Below, in pieces: positions 46,285 through 56,039 of a DNA stretch of 64,000 bases. The DNA comes from Gelidibacter salicanalis (lineage in GTDB: Bacteria; Bacteroidota; Bacteroidia; Flavobacteriales; Flavobacteriaceae), in the NCBI RefSeq assembly GCF_016469035.1, contig NZ_JAEHJZ010000032.1:62001-126000 (forward strand), given 5' to 3'. Every line of letters begins with the position of its first letter. Within the stretch, counting starts at the first letter, position 1. The translations under genes and the position numbers were made by a program. The notes under the pieces are model-generated. The model saw only the letters and a program-made list of their open reading frames with translations, did not search any database and was not told where the DNA came from.

Positions 46285-47190
46285 ATGAAGCTTTACCTCT
46301 ATACTTTTATACTATTATCAATCATTTTAACAGGTTGCAAAACAACAATAACGGATAGTACTATAGTTAAATTGAAGGACACAATAGATGTATACGTGGT
46401 GCTATTGGCAGGACAATCTAATATGGCTGGTGCAGGAAACTTTGATGCATTAGATATTGAAGCGATAGAAAGAATTAAAAATGTTTCCAATCGAGTAGCT
46501 TTAAGCTACAATGGGGGTAAAGTAAAACCCTTATCCTATTACGACAATACCCCTTCTGAAAAGTATGATTTTATAAAACGTTTTGGTCCAGAACTGTTCA
46601 TGGGGTTAACCTTGGCAGAAAACAATCCAAAACAAGAATTTTTATTTATAAAACGGTCACAAGGAGGAACTGCATTGTATGGGGCATGGAATCCAAAATG
46701 GACACTAGAAAAAGCAAAAGCAGTAGAAAAAGAACAGAAACAAGATGTTCAACTTTACAACACACACATCGAAGATATCAGAGCGAACCTTAAAGCATTA
46801 GAAGCTCAGGGCAAAAGCTATAAGATTATAGGATTAGCCTGGATGCAAGGCGAGAATGATGCTGCGAAAGAGGTGAGTGCTACAACCTACGAAAGCAATC
46901 TCAAAATATTGATTAAAAGTTATAGGGATGAGTTTGATGTAGAGGATATGCCATGTGTTATCGGGCAAATAAATTCAAAATATGGAAACTTTAAAGCAGG
47001 TCCTAATATGGTGAGACAAGCTATGGAAGATGTCGCACAATCAGATAAAAATGTAGAGGTAATAAAAACGACCACAGATACGAGTTGGAGTGATTATCCT
47101 AAACATGCAGATAATGTGCATTACAACGCAGAAGGGCAAAGACGTTTGGGCATAGCATTTGGAGAGCAACTAATTATTTTAAATAAGTAG
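46285..47190 (+). CDS. SGNH-fold carbohydrate esterase (sialate O-acetylesterase/CE6-like), lipoprotein
   Basis: Predicted periplasmic or surface esterase removing acyl groups from sugars. In-frame ATGs exist at 46249 and 46261; the ATG at 46285 gives a compact lipoprotein signal (LLSIILTGC, Cys18) and 301 aa. The SGNH blocks are LLAGQSNMAGAG (catalytic Ser45), RSQGGTALYGAWNPKW, GLAWMQGENDA and, at the C-terminus, DNVHYNAEGQRRLG, carrying the catalytic Asp/His pair. It resembles the DUF303/CE6 group. Carrageenan is not commonly acetylated, but natural red-algal galactans can be methylated or otherwise substituted, so its target here is open. Confidence 0.82.
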   Translation: MKLYLYTFILLSIILTGCKTTITDSTIVKLKDTIDVYVVLLAGQSNMAGAGNFDALDIEAIERIKNVSNRVALSYNGGKVKPLSYYDNTPSEKYDFIKRFGPELFMGLTLAENNPKQEFLFIKRSQGGTALYGAWNPKWTLEKAKAVEKEQKQDVQLYNTHIEDIRANLKALEAQGKSYKIIGLAWMQGENDAAKEVSATTYESNLKILIKSYRDEFDVEDMPCVIGQINSKYGNFKAGPNMVRQAMEDVAQSDKNVEVIKTTTDTSWSDYPKHADNVHYNAEGQRRLGIAFGEQLIILNK

Positions 47191-47191
47191 T

Positions 47192-47475
47192 ATGAAACAC
47201 TTTATATCACTCATAATAATCGCTGGTTTTTATTCATGGGAAATTGAAAAGAATTCTAAAATGGAAACAGCTAAACAACCCAATATCATTATTATCTTAG
47301 TAGATGTATAGGGCACTGGAGATGTTATATTTAACGGTTCAATATTTTTTGAAACCCCAACCTTAGATATTGTGCAAAAGAAAGTTTGCTTTAAAGAAAT
47401 ATATGCATCCAAAATATTCGCCTCGATAAGGTCAAACTTTTCAGGAAAACAATCCTTTAGAACAGGTGTTTAAAC
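47192..47475 (+). pseudogene. Decayed sulfatase remnant
   Basis: An ATG at 47192 starts a leader, followed by KQPNIIIILVDV, a TAG at 47309, then GTGDVIFNGS, ETPTLDIVQKK and YASKIFASIRSNFSGKQSFRTGV before another stop. This tracks the N-terminal 90 residues of S1 sulfatases (NIIxILxDDxGxGD, TPxLDxLA, CxPSR, TGxxxxRTG). The cysteine motif is destroyed and the rest of the gene, about 400 residues, is gone. It lies immediately upstream of an intact sulfatase. Confidence 0.8.
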
Positions 47476-47606
47476 CGTTCGATTTTTAGAAAAGGATCAA
47501 AAAATTATCTTAGGCTTTTATTAGTTTGTAGCATAATTTTAGTCGAATTAAACCAAAATAAAAAGTAAAAGTCTAATAAATTTAAAACGAATAGTACCAG
47601 AACAAT

Positions 47607-49109
47607 ATGAATTTAAAATTTTTAAAACTTTGTACAGTAATTTGTTTTTTTACATTCTTAGCGTGTCATGCCCAAAAGCAAAAAAGCAATAGTCTAGTCA
47701 GTGATAAGCAAACGGCCACGAAGCCTAACCTCATCATTATTCACACAGATGAGCATAATTTTAGAACCTTGAGTTGTTATCAAGAATTATTGCCAGAAGA
47801 TCAAGCTTTTGTTTGGGGGAAAGGCAACAATACAAAAACGCCTAATATTGATATTTTGGCTAAAGAAGGCGCTATAAGCACGAGTTATTACGCGTCTTCA
47901 CCAGTGTGTACGCCTTCAAGAGCGTCTTTGGTTACAGGCTTGTATCCTCAAGCTACGGGTGCACCACAAAATGGTCTTCATATTCGTGAAGACATTCCAA
48001 CCTTTGCAACTATTCTTAGAGACGAAGGTTATTCAACCTCTTATGTTGGCAAATGGCACCTTGCTGGTCATGAGAAATACACTTTCGGCATTAAGTATAA
48101 GGCAGGATTTGAAGACAATCGCTATATGATGCGAGGTGGTCATGCTCCATACTTTCATGTTAAAGATGGTGAGGTGTTAAAAGGAATTAGCGAAAATGTG
48201 GCAGCAAAATTCTCTAAAAACGAAGTGATACATGCGACAGATTTTTTTACTGATAAAACCTTAGAGATTTTAGAACGTGATAAAGACAAGCCTTTTGCAT
48301 TAATGGTGTCTATTCCAGACCCACATACACCTGATTATGCTAGGCCACCTTATGATACTATGTATAGTAATTTGGAATTTATAGCACCAATTACAATGGC
48401 GCCAGAGTATGTTGCAATAAAACCTTCATGGGCTACTGATACTTCTAATAATGAAACTATTGGCGAGAAATCGTTCGATAATGATAAAGAAGCTTTAAGG
48501 CAATATTTTGGAATGGTAAACCATATTGATGATAGTGTGGGACGCATTTTAGAATTTCTGGAGGTCAATAACCTAGCGGAAAATACTATTGTAATTTTTA
48601 CTTCAGACCATGGTGATATGTTTTTTGAACATAATCGTAGAAATAAAGGTGTGCCCTATGAAGCATCAGCGCGTATTCCATTTATAATTCGTTATCCAAA
48701 TAAAATACCAAAAGGAAAAGTAATTAATACTGCTTATACCAATGTTGATTTTGCACCAACAATTTTAAGTTTGATGAACGTGAAAACAGATGCCAAGTTT
48801 CATGGTTTAGATACTTCGGAAGATTATACAAATACTGATAAAGTTGTGAATAGCGACCGAATAACGTACTACGCCAAATCTGGAGGTTGGTGGGTAACAG
48901 CTGTTAACGACCGTTATAAACTAGTGATCGATAAAAAAGAAAAACCATATTTATTCGACTTAGAAAAAGATCCAAATGAGCTCATTAACTTTTATTATAA
49001 TAAAGACTACGCAGACATAGCAAAGATGATGCAAACGGAATTGTTTATTCAGCTGAAAAAGTATGATGAGCCTGGGTTAAAAGCAAATCAACAGTATATA
49101 ATAGAGTAA
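47607..49109 (+). CDS. S1-family sulfatase (choline-sulfatase/arylsulfatase-like), lipoprotein
   Basis: 500-aa sulfatase with lipobox (FFTFLAC, Cys20). Instead of the usual DDxG it has HTDEHNFRTLSCYQ at the first metal site (D48), then the modification motif C101-T-P-S-R with ASLVTGLYPQATGAPQNG, GKWHLAGHEKY, SIPDPHTPDYARPPYD and FTSDHGDMFFEHNRRNKGVPYEASARIP. The metal and formylglycine sites look complete. The TDEHN start is found in choline-sulfatase-like members; I do not assign an S1 subfamily. A dead sulfatase precedes it and another sulfatase follows after 480 bases. Confidence 0.9.
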   Translation: MNLKFLKLCTVICFFTFLACHAQKQKSNSLVSDKQTATKPNLIIIHTDEHNFRTLSCYQELLPEDQAFVWGKGNNTKTPNIDILAKEGAISTSYYASSPVCTPSRASLVTGLYPQATGAPQNGLHIREDIPTFATILRDEGYSTSYVGKWHLAGHEKYTFGIKYKAGFEDNRYMMRGGHAPYFHVKDGEVLKGISENVAAKFSKNEVIHATDFFTDKTLEILERDKDKPFALMVSIPDPHTPDYARPPYDTMYSNLEFIAPITMAPEYVAIKPSWATDTSNNETIGEKSFDNDKEALRQYFGMVNHIDDSVGRILEFLEVNNLAENTIVIFTSDHGDMFFEHNRRNKGVPYEASARIPFIIRYPNKIPKGKVINTAYTNVDFAPTILSLMNVKTDAKFHGLDTSEDYTNTDKVVNSDRITYYAKSGGWWVTAVNDRYKLVIDKKEKPYLFDLEKDPNELINFYYNKDYADIAKMMQTELFIQLKKYDEPGLKANQQYIIE

Positions 49110-49593
49110 TTTAATTGTTATCTAGTATAATAAAATCGGGTGTGGATAAAAGATATTTTAACACTTGGAAAAATCCTATCTATATTTAGAATCTGAAAAC
49201 TTTCTAGTATGGACTTAAATTATTCACTTATTGTCTAGAATGCAGTCTCTATGTGGAACTGGAAATTTGATTTCGTTGTGAAATTTTCTGAACGTCATCA
49301 AAGTTTTATTGATAAAGAATTTACAGGAAAACTAAAGACCGGTAAAATATTCCAGTGCCTTCCACCATGTATAGGAATCTTGATCATGTATAATGGCAAT
49401 CCCATAATACGCAATTCATACCTTACTTCTTATGGAGTAATTGCGGTACCTAAAAATTAATAGTTTGGTTGCCCTAGTTTAGGGAGTAGTGCTTATAATT
49501 TTATTAATAACGACATTTCATTTACCATAAAGGACATCCTTTTCTTGGTGTTGTGTTAGTTTTAACAAAAAACAGTTACTTAATCTATTTTAT
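49110..49593. other. Gap with one doubtful 69-codon frame
   Basis: Apart from a 69-codon frame at 49251-49460 (start MWNWKFDFVVKF, no signal peptide, no family recognised) nothing is visible. Given the relics elsewhere in this part, the frame may be decayed coding sequence and not a gene. Confidence 0.35.
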
Positions 49594-51117
49594 ATGAAAA
49601 GAATGTCATCAATAGTACTGCTATGTTTAATTCTCATAAGTACTTTGTTTTCCTGTAATACGAAAGCCCAAATTAATAAGAAGCCCAATATTCTTTGGGT
49701 CATTGCCGAAGATCTTTCTCCATTTATGGGAAGCTATGGCGATTCTATAAATGAAGGCCACACCCCAATTATCGATAATTTTGCTAGTGAGGGGGTGTTG
49801 TTTAAACGTGCTTATACTACAGCGCCTGTATGTTCTGCAGCTAGGTCGGCTCTAATTACAGGAAAGATGCAAACCACCACAGGAACTCACAACCATAGGT
49901 CCAATCGTTTTAAAGATGGTGAGGTGGTGCCAGAGGATCTACGGATTTTATTGCCAGATGATATGAAAACTATTCCTGAATTGATGAAGAAAGCGGGGTA
50001 TTTTACCTTTAATAGTGGGAAAGATGATTATAATTTTCACTATAACAGAAGAGCACTTTATGATGTGGGAACTAAAGAAGATTATAAGGCGGGAATGAAC
50101 GGATGGCAAGGTAATTTTGCAATAGACTACATGAGCGTTAAGGATTACGTATGGAATGCACGACCAGATAAAAATCAGCCATGGTTTGGACAGGTCCAAA
50201 TAATGGGTGGAAAAAGAGATGCTCAATATGTAAGAGCCGGAGAAGAATTAGGGCCTAAAGATGTGCCTTTACCACCTTATTTTCCAGATATCCCTTCGCA
50301 ACGCAAAGCATGGACAAACCATTATAATGCAAATCGTGGGTCAGATGTTACTTTTGAAAACATCCTAAAACAACTAGAGGCAGACGGAGAGCTGGAAAAT
50401 ACTGTAATTTTCTTTTTTTCAGATCATGGTAGTCCTACATCATTGAGACATAAGCAATTTTGTTATGAAGGTGGTATGCAAGTGCCCTTAATTATAAAAG
50501 GAAGTCATCCAGGTTTAAAGGCTGGCCTCGTACGAAACGATTTGGTATCCCTGTTAGATGTTTCTGCAACCACCTTAGCATTAGGAGGGGTAGAGTTACC
50601 CGGGTATTTAGATGGACAAAATTTGTTTTCGGAAAATTATAAAGAAGTACAATACGTGATAGGTGCAAGAGACCGTTGTGATTATTCTATAGATCGTATT
50701 AGAACGGTGGTTTCTGATCAGTATCGCTATATTAGAAACTACTACCCAGAAAGACCTATGATGCAAGCTGGATATCGAGATGATAAACCTATTGTAACAG
50801 ATTTGAAAAAGTTACATGATGAAGGGAAATTGACAGCATATCAAGACAAACATTGGTTTGGTGATCGGCCCGTGGAAGAATTTTATAATTTAAAAGCAGA
50901 CCCGCATCAAATAAATAATCTTGCCGAGAACCCAGAATATGCAGTACTCTTAAAAGGACATAGTGATTTTTTAGAGGATTGGATTAAAGAAACTGATGAT
51001 AAAGGCCAGTATCCGGAGGATACAGCACAATTAAAAGCGACTTTCAACTTGTGGAAAGACCGTCCTGTTTTTAGGGAAGCCAACGTAAATCCTGAATATA
51101 ACCAGTTTAAGAATTAA
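49594..51117 (+). CDS. S1-family sulfatase with CSAAR motif, lipoprotein
   Basis: 507-aa sulfatase with lipobox (STLFSC, Cys21). Sites: AEDLSPFMGSYGDS (E39-D40 where most have DD), modification motif C80-S-A-A-R with SALITGKMQTTTGTHNHRSNR, FFSDHGSPTSLRHKQFCYEGGMQVP, and the C-terminal block FYNLKADPHQINNLAENPEY. The motif departs from CxPSR at two positions (Ala for Pro and Ala for Ser); the Arg and Cys are kept. It is related to the sulfatase at 61661 (AED start, THxHRSNR, EEFYNLKxDPHQxNNLA). Activity depends on a maturation enzyme accepting CxAxR. It precedes the propeller enzyme by 181 bases. Confidence 0.9.
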   Translation: MKRMSSIVLLCLILISTLFSCNTKAQINKKPNILWVIAEDLSPFMGSYGDSINEGHTPIIDNFASEGVLFKRAYTTAPVCSAARSALITGKMQTTTGTHNHRSNRFKDGEVVPEDLRILLPDDMKTIPELMKKAGYFTFNSGKDDYNFHYNRRALYDVGTKEDYKAGMNGWQGNFAIDYMSVKDYVWNARPDKNQPWFGQVQIMGGKRDAQYVRAGEELGPKDVPLPPYFPDIPSQRKAWTNHYNANRGSDVTFENILKQLEADGELENTVIFFFSDHGSPTSLRHKQFCYEGGMQVPLIIKGSHPGLKAGLVRNDLVSLLDVSATTLALGGVELPGYLDGQNLFSENYKEVQYVIGARDRCDYSIDRIRTVVSDQYRYIRNYYPERPMMQAGYRDDKPIVTDLKKLHDEGKLTAYQDKHWFGDRPVEEFYNLKADPHQINNLAENPEYAVLLKGHSDFLEDWIKETDDKGQYPEDTAQLKATFNLWKDRPVFREANVNPEYNQFKN

Positions 51118-51298
51118 CGAATTTCAGGATTAATTAAAAGGTTTTTCGCTAATGGATGAGGATTTTCTGACTTATAACTCAAGTTGGTTTCAAGAGTAAA
51201 CTAACACATACATTTAATTTACTTAATCATACCTTTTTCAAGGTAATAGGAATCAACTTTGCTTAGCCAATAGCGTAAATATTATAAAATTAAAATAT

Positions 51299-54148
51299 AT
51301 GAAAATAAATGCCATTGTTATTTTAAAGGTTTTTTTAGCTATGCTGTTATTTATTAATTGTTCTGCTACGCAATCGGGTGATTCCAAAAACTCAAATCTA
51401 AAAGATTTTGGGGTGAAAAGTATAGATACAAAATATACCATTACTAAAGTTCGTACAGCAGTTGATGAAAAAGGTAGCTATGTAGCTTGTACGAGTTATG
51501 AAGGTACTGTTTTGGCAGTGGGATATGATGGTAAAATACGATGGGAAAATAAGCTATCAGGGTACATGAACCACGATATTTGGGCTGGTGATATTGATAA
51601 TGATGGTATTGATGAGATTTTTGTAGCCAATGCAGATGGTAATGTCTATTGTTTAGATAATCAAGGGAAACTACTGTGGCAATTCAAACAAAATGATGCT
51701 CCTATGTATTCGGTTTGTGTTATTAAGGATGAAAACCAATCGTATGTGGTTTGTGGTGGTTACGATAACAGCTTTTACTACGTATCAAAAACAGGGGCAT
51801 TGGTTAGTGAAATTTCTTCCAAAAACTATTCAATAGAAAAACCTTGGGGTAAAGCCGTACATCAAGAATTGCCACCAGAGGGATTGCATATCACTAATTT
51901 CTTGAGACCAGCAAAACTTGGTAACGGAAATGAGATTTTAGTAGTTCATGGTGTTCAAAATAGTATGAGTTCAAACGGTTCCGTCTATTTCTTTAATCCT
52001 TTAGAAGCAAAGCCATTCCAATCTATTGCCATCAAGAAGAATGGTCCTTTTGGTGATGTTAAAATTGTAGATGCAGACCAAGATGGGTATAGTGAGGTGT
52101 TATTGGGACGTGTAGGAGCTAAAGCAAAGGGAAGTGGCGTGGTGATTTTAGATACTAAAAATTTAGAGCAGAGGTATTTAGATATTAAAAAGGTCAAGGA
52201 TAATGCACTAAATAGAGGGATGTATCGCGTGACGCAGCCAGAAGTTATAAATAACCAGGGAAAATCGGCTTACATGGTATTGCTTGGTAGTAATATTATT
52301 CTATCAGATCTTGGCTCTAATATGGCAGATGCCGAAGTTGTTTCTACACAGTTTTCGTTTAATGATATGGTTAAAGACCCAAACTCTAATACGGTTGTTT
52401 TGGCTAGTGCGCAGAGTGGGGGTAGTGCTATTCATATTATAAATTTTGATAATGACTTATGGAAAAAAGATTATAAGAACTTAAATCCAATTGGTAAAAT
52501 TCAAAGTATTTTAACAAATACCAACGATATAAAGAAAAATCTAAAAACCTTTAAGAAACCATCAACGCAATGGGAGTCTGCTAAAGTTTATTTTATGACT
52601 GAAAATAGAAAAGATGACGCAGCGGCAAGGGTTATAAATAGTATTGAAGCCAAATATGATAATCCTGTATTTTTGAACGGAGGCAATTTCGATAAAGAAA
52701 ATTGGGACCGTTCTGCCATGGCTAGCAAAGTTTATAGAGATAAACGTGATGGGCGGATGAAATATACTTTATCACAAGATGAAGTTCTGGAAAAAATAAC
52801 CAAGATGCATAACCAGTCTCATGGTAAAGGGATATCCTATTGGGGTGGTCATGGTAACGATCCATATATGTTTCAGGTGGCTACTACTATGAAAGGTTTG
52901 GACATTGCGAATGGTAAGAAAACGGTATTGGTGTTTCCAGAGGTTGTGGACCATACCGATGAGTTTAAGTTTGTGATGAATGATTTGCTGTTGCCATTGG
53001 CGGATTATTCCAAAACACGTAATGCCAATTTATATATGCGAAATAAGCATTTATTTTGGCAATCTGATGTCTATTCAGATAAATGGCAACCCTTGGTGTC
53101 TGGGAAATATGCGAGTGTATTTGTACCCGCCATGGAAGAGACCACAGATAAGTCCATGGAGTTGAGCTTAGCCTCCAGAATGGGACTATGGGCTGCTGGT
53201 TCTGTTGATAGTTGGGGGGCGCGTTGTGCAAGAGATAATGCCAGTTTTGATCGTTTGCGCCAGCATTCTAATCAAACCTTACCCAATCATTTTTTAAAAA
53301 CAATGGTTTATAGTATCGCTAGTGGGGCTCAATATATTAATAACTTCGAGGTAGATCAAGAGTATATGAGCTTGCTTTGGGAACTCGTAGCAGAAGGAGC
53401 GCTATATGTACCTAAACGTTCTGATATCTTAAGTTTTTCGCCTGTACATTTGAGTGTTAACAACCCTAACGAAGCGTATATTAAGAACACCAGTAATGTA
53501 AAATGGTTGACTTTTTATGAAAAAGGAGCAGATAATGACGATTCGTTTGCTTTTAGTAGATTAAATGGAACATGGCCAGGAGCGCCACTAACCGAATGGG
53601 ATTTCTCAAGATATGCAGCAGGTGAAAAGGAAAGACGCTTAAACTTTATTCCAAAATATAACAACGGAATGGTTTTGATTACCCCACCCCAAAATGGCGT
53701 TTTTGTTGATAAAGAGGCTGTTAGAAAACCTTTGGCAGATAATATGCATCCTTGGTATAAGAATATTTTAAAAGAATACCATACCGATGGAAAAAACTAT
53801 ATGTCGGCAGATGGTAAAATACTATATAAACCAAGTGAGTATTATAAAGTGATTGAGGAGGATATTAAGAAAAGTGCTTCGCTAATTCCTGTAAATGTAT
53901 CCGGTAATGTAGGTTGGGTAGTGGCACAAACGGGACCGAAAAATTTACGATTAACAATTGTGGAAAACGGATATATTAATCCTAACAAAGCAGTTGCTAC
54001 CGTAAAAATTAATGCTATAAAAGTAAAAATCATTACAGATATTCTTAATGGAGAAGTCTTTAAAACAAATACGGACGCTTCATTTAATATAGATATTCCA
54101 TTAGGTGGATTTCGTTTTATTGATATAGAGTTGGAAGAAAAATTATAA
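51299..54148 (+). CDS. Large beta-propeller enzyme candidate, possible GH150-type lambda-carrageenase, lipoprotein
   Basis: 949-aa protein with lipoprotein-like signal (LLFINC, Cys21). The N-terminal half has FG-GAP/PQQ-like propeller repeats (EGTVLAVGYDGKIRWENKLSG, AGDIDNDGIDEIFVANADG, YCLDNQGKLLWQFKQND, DADQDGYSEVLLGRVG). The second half (about 470-949) is alpha/beta with conserved-looking polar clusters (NGGNFDKENWDRS, GISYWGGHGNDPYMFQ, FPEVVDHTDEF, NNFEVDQEYMSLLWELVAEG, GTWPGAPLTEWDFSRYA) and ends in a beta-domain. No standard glycosidase motif is visible. Length and propeller content resemble lambda-carrageenases (GH150) as I recall them, and a GH110 follows 31 bases downstream, fitting lambda-type substrate. 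The GH150 call is inference; a broken paralogue lies at 39600. Confidence 0.5.
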   Translation: MKINAIVILKVFLAMLLFINCSATQSGDSKNSNLKDFGVKSIDTKYTITKVRTAVDEKGSYVACTSYEGTVLAVGYDGKIRWENKLSGYMNHDIWAGDIDNDGIDEIFVANADGNVYCLDNQGKLLWQFKQNDAPMYSVCVIKDENQSYVVCGGYDNSFYYVSKTGALVSEISSKNYSIEKPWGKAVHQELPPEGLHITNFLRPAKLGNGNEILVVHGVQNSMSSNGSVYFFNPLEAKPFQSIAIKKNGPFGDVKIVDADQDGYSEVLLGRVGAKAKGSGVVILDTKNLEQRYLDIKKVKDNALNRGMYRVTQPEVINNQGKSAYMVLLGSNIILSDLGSNMADAEVVSTQFSFNDMVKDPNSNTVVLASAQSGGSAIHIINFDNDLWKKDYKNLNPIGKIQSILTNTNDIKKNLKTFKKPSTQWESAKVYFMTENRKDDAAARVINSIEAKYDNPVFLNGGNFDKENWDRSAMASKVYRDKRDGRMKYTLSQDEVLEKITKMHNQSHGKGISYWGGHGNDPYMFQVATTMKGLDIANGKKTVLVFPEVVDHTDEFKFVMNDLLLPLADYSKTRNANLYMRNKHLFWQSDVYSDKWQPLVSGKYASVFVPAMEETTDKSMELSLASRMGLWAAGSVDSWGARCARDNASFDRLRQHSNQTLPNHFLKTMVYSIASGAQYINNFEVDQEYMSLLWELVAEGALYVPKRSDILSFSPVHLSVNNPNEAYIKNTSNVKWLTFYEKGADNDDSFAFSRLNGTWPGAPLTEWDFSRYAAGEKERRLNFIPKYNNGMVLITPPQNGVFVDKEAVRKPLADNMHPWYKNILKEYHTDGKNYMSADGKILYKPSEYYKVIEEDIKKSASLIPVNVSGNVGWVVAQTGPKNLRLTIVENGYINPNKAVATVKINAIKVKIITDILNGEVFKTNTDASFNIDIPLGGFRFIDIELEEKL

Positions 54149-54179
54149 TATAAGTAGAAATTAAAATCTTAACATCCAC

Positions 54180-55985
54180 ATGCACAAATTATCCATATAC
54201 TTATTAATACTCGTTTTCTTATCAGCGTTTGATAGTAATGCAACAGAGGTTATTCAGATAAAACATTCAAAAGACGACATAACTTCAACTGTAAGGGAGG
54301 CTATAGCCAATGCTAAAGGGAAGGATATAAAACTAGTTTTTGAAAAAGGGGTCTATAAATTTTTACCAGAATATGCGCTTAGCAGATTCTCATTTATTAC
54401 TAATCACGGTAATGGGTATAAATATGTCGCTTTTCGATTTGAAGATTTTGAATCTGTGGAAGTTGAAGGTAATGGTTCTGAATTTATCTTTCATGGCAAA
54501 ATAGCACCTTTTCAGTTTGAAAATTGTAAAAAAATAGAGGTTAAAAATCTTATTGTAGACTGGGATATCCCATTTGTGTTTGAAGCCGAAGTTCTTAAAG
54601 TAAATAAGGAAGACAACTGGTATGATGTTAAACCTCTAAAAGATGGGTACTCATGGTCTTTTCAAAACAATAATATAACGTTTCCAAATATTGACGGTTT
54701 CAGCTTTCAGGAGTTTGGTCATACCCATTTCTTTGATCCCAATACAAAATCGACATTTTATGGATCTTGGAATTTGCATCCAAACCCAGAAAAAGTAGAA
54801 GATCTTGGTAATGGCGTATATAGATTTCATGAGAAATTAAAAAAGTATCCTTCTGTTGGAGCAATCATGGCTTCAAAAGGAGGTAAGAATGAAAATCGAT
54901 ATGCTCCGGCCTTTCAGGTGATGAATAGCAAAAATATAACTTATGATAAAGTTGTAGTGCATCACGCTTTGGGGATGGCTTATTTATTTGAGCGTTCAGA
55001 GAATATTAAAATTGTTAACTCTGGGGTATACACCAGAGATGGTTCGGGTAGATATATTTCTAGTACAGCTGATGCTACACACTTTGCAAATTGTAAAGGC
55101 GATATTTTAATAGAAAACTGCCGTATTGAAGGCATGTTAGATGATGGTACCAATGTGCACGGTACTTATGTGACGGTAGATGAAATTATAGATGAATACA
55201 CCGTAAGAATTGCATTACAGCATTTTGAGCAACTCGGGTTTCGGTTTGCAGACGTTGGAGACGATGTTTGGTTTATTCAAAAGCCGAGTCCAAAACGCGG
55301 AGCAGTAAATGAAGTGGTTAAAACTAAATTTATAAACGAAAAATATACAGAATTGACGTTTAAGAATAAGCTGCCAAATAATTTATCTAAAGAAGATATT
55401 TTGGAAAATAAAACTTGGAACCCTGTATTTACAATGCGTGGATGCCGTGTAACCAAACATAGGGCCCGGAATGTCATGATTAAAACACCTCTAAAAATTG
55501 TGATTGAAGATAATTATTTCTCTTCAGATATGTCATCTATAGGGTTGCGTGGAGAAATTTTTAAATGGTACGAATCAGGAGCTGTGGAAGATGTTGTGAT
55601 CCGTAATAATCACTTTGTAGATTGTGCGCATGGAGGAGCTGATCATGCTGTACTTTGGGTATCGCCTCTATTAGGTGATGGCTTTAATCAAGAAGAAATT
55701 TATGACCGTAATATTGTATTTGAAAACAATACCATCGAAGGTTTTAATAATAGAATTGTATGGGCAGACCGTTTAGAAGGATTGGTTTTTAAAGGAAATA
55801 CCATTATTCAAACAAACAATAGAGAAGCATTATATCCGGATGCCCCACTTTTTGAATTTACAAATTCTAAGGATACCAAAATTATAAAAAACACGTATAA
55901 AGGAGATGTTAATTCGCATATCAAAGCAGATAAAATATCCAATGAAAGTTTGAAAGTAAAAAGGAATAAGGGAATTAAAAAATGA
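54180..55985 (+). CDS. GH110 alpha-1,3-galactosidase-like enzyme, copy 2
   Basis: 601-aa paralogue of the GH110 at 44171 with signal peptide (ending SNATE) and the same blocks: GNGSEFIFHGK, LIVDWDIPFV, VVVHHALGMAYLFERSENI, TADATHFANCKGD (D298), MLDDGTNVHGTYV (D321, D322), ENKTWNPVFTMRGC and FNNRIVWADRLEGL. The catalytic Asp spacing of 24 matches copy 1. Differences cluster in the middle (residues 165-215: GHTHFFDPNTKST), suggesting a shifted substrate preference. It lies 31 bases after the propeller enzyme and 54 before GH2, forming an exo-acting cassette. Confidence 0.83.
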   Translation: MHKLSIYLLILVFLSAFDSNATEVIQIKHSKDDITSTVREAIANAKGKDIKLVFEKGVYKFLPEYALSRFSFITNHGNGYKYVAFRFEDFESVEVEGNGSEFIFHGKIAPFQFENCKKIEVKNLIVDWDIPFVFEAEVLKVNKEDNWYDVKPLKDGYSWSFQNNNITFPNIDGFSFQEFGHTHFFDPNTKSTFYGSWNLHPNPEKVEDLGNGVYRFHEKLKKYPSVGAIMASKGGKNENRYAPAFQVMNSKNITYDKVVVHHALGMAYLFERSENIKIVNSGVYTRDGSGRYISSTADATHFANCKGDILIENCRIEGMLDDGTNVHGTYVTVDEIIDEYTVRIALQHFEQLGFRFADVGDDVWFIQKPSPKRGAVNEVVKTKFINEKYTELTFKNKLPNNLSKEDILENKTWNPVFTMRGCRVTKHRARNVMIKTPLKIVIEDNYFSSDMSSIGLRGEIFKWYESGAVEDVVIRNNHFVDCAHGGADHAVLWVSPLLGDGFNQEEIYDRNIVFENNTIEGFNNRIVWADRLEGLVFKGNTIIQTNNREALYPDAPLFEFTNSKDTKIIKNTYKGDVNSHIKADKISNESLKVKRNKGIKK

Positions 55986-56039
55986 TCTTCTTATTTGTAA
56001 GCTACCAATACTATTTGTGTATCATTTTAAAAATATTTT

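Noticed and set aside
49251-49460. 69-codon frame as a real small gene
   Set aside because: No signal, family, promoter or operon context; the surrounding region is rich in relics, so it is reported only as a doubtful frame.
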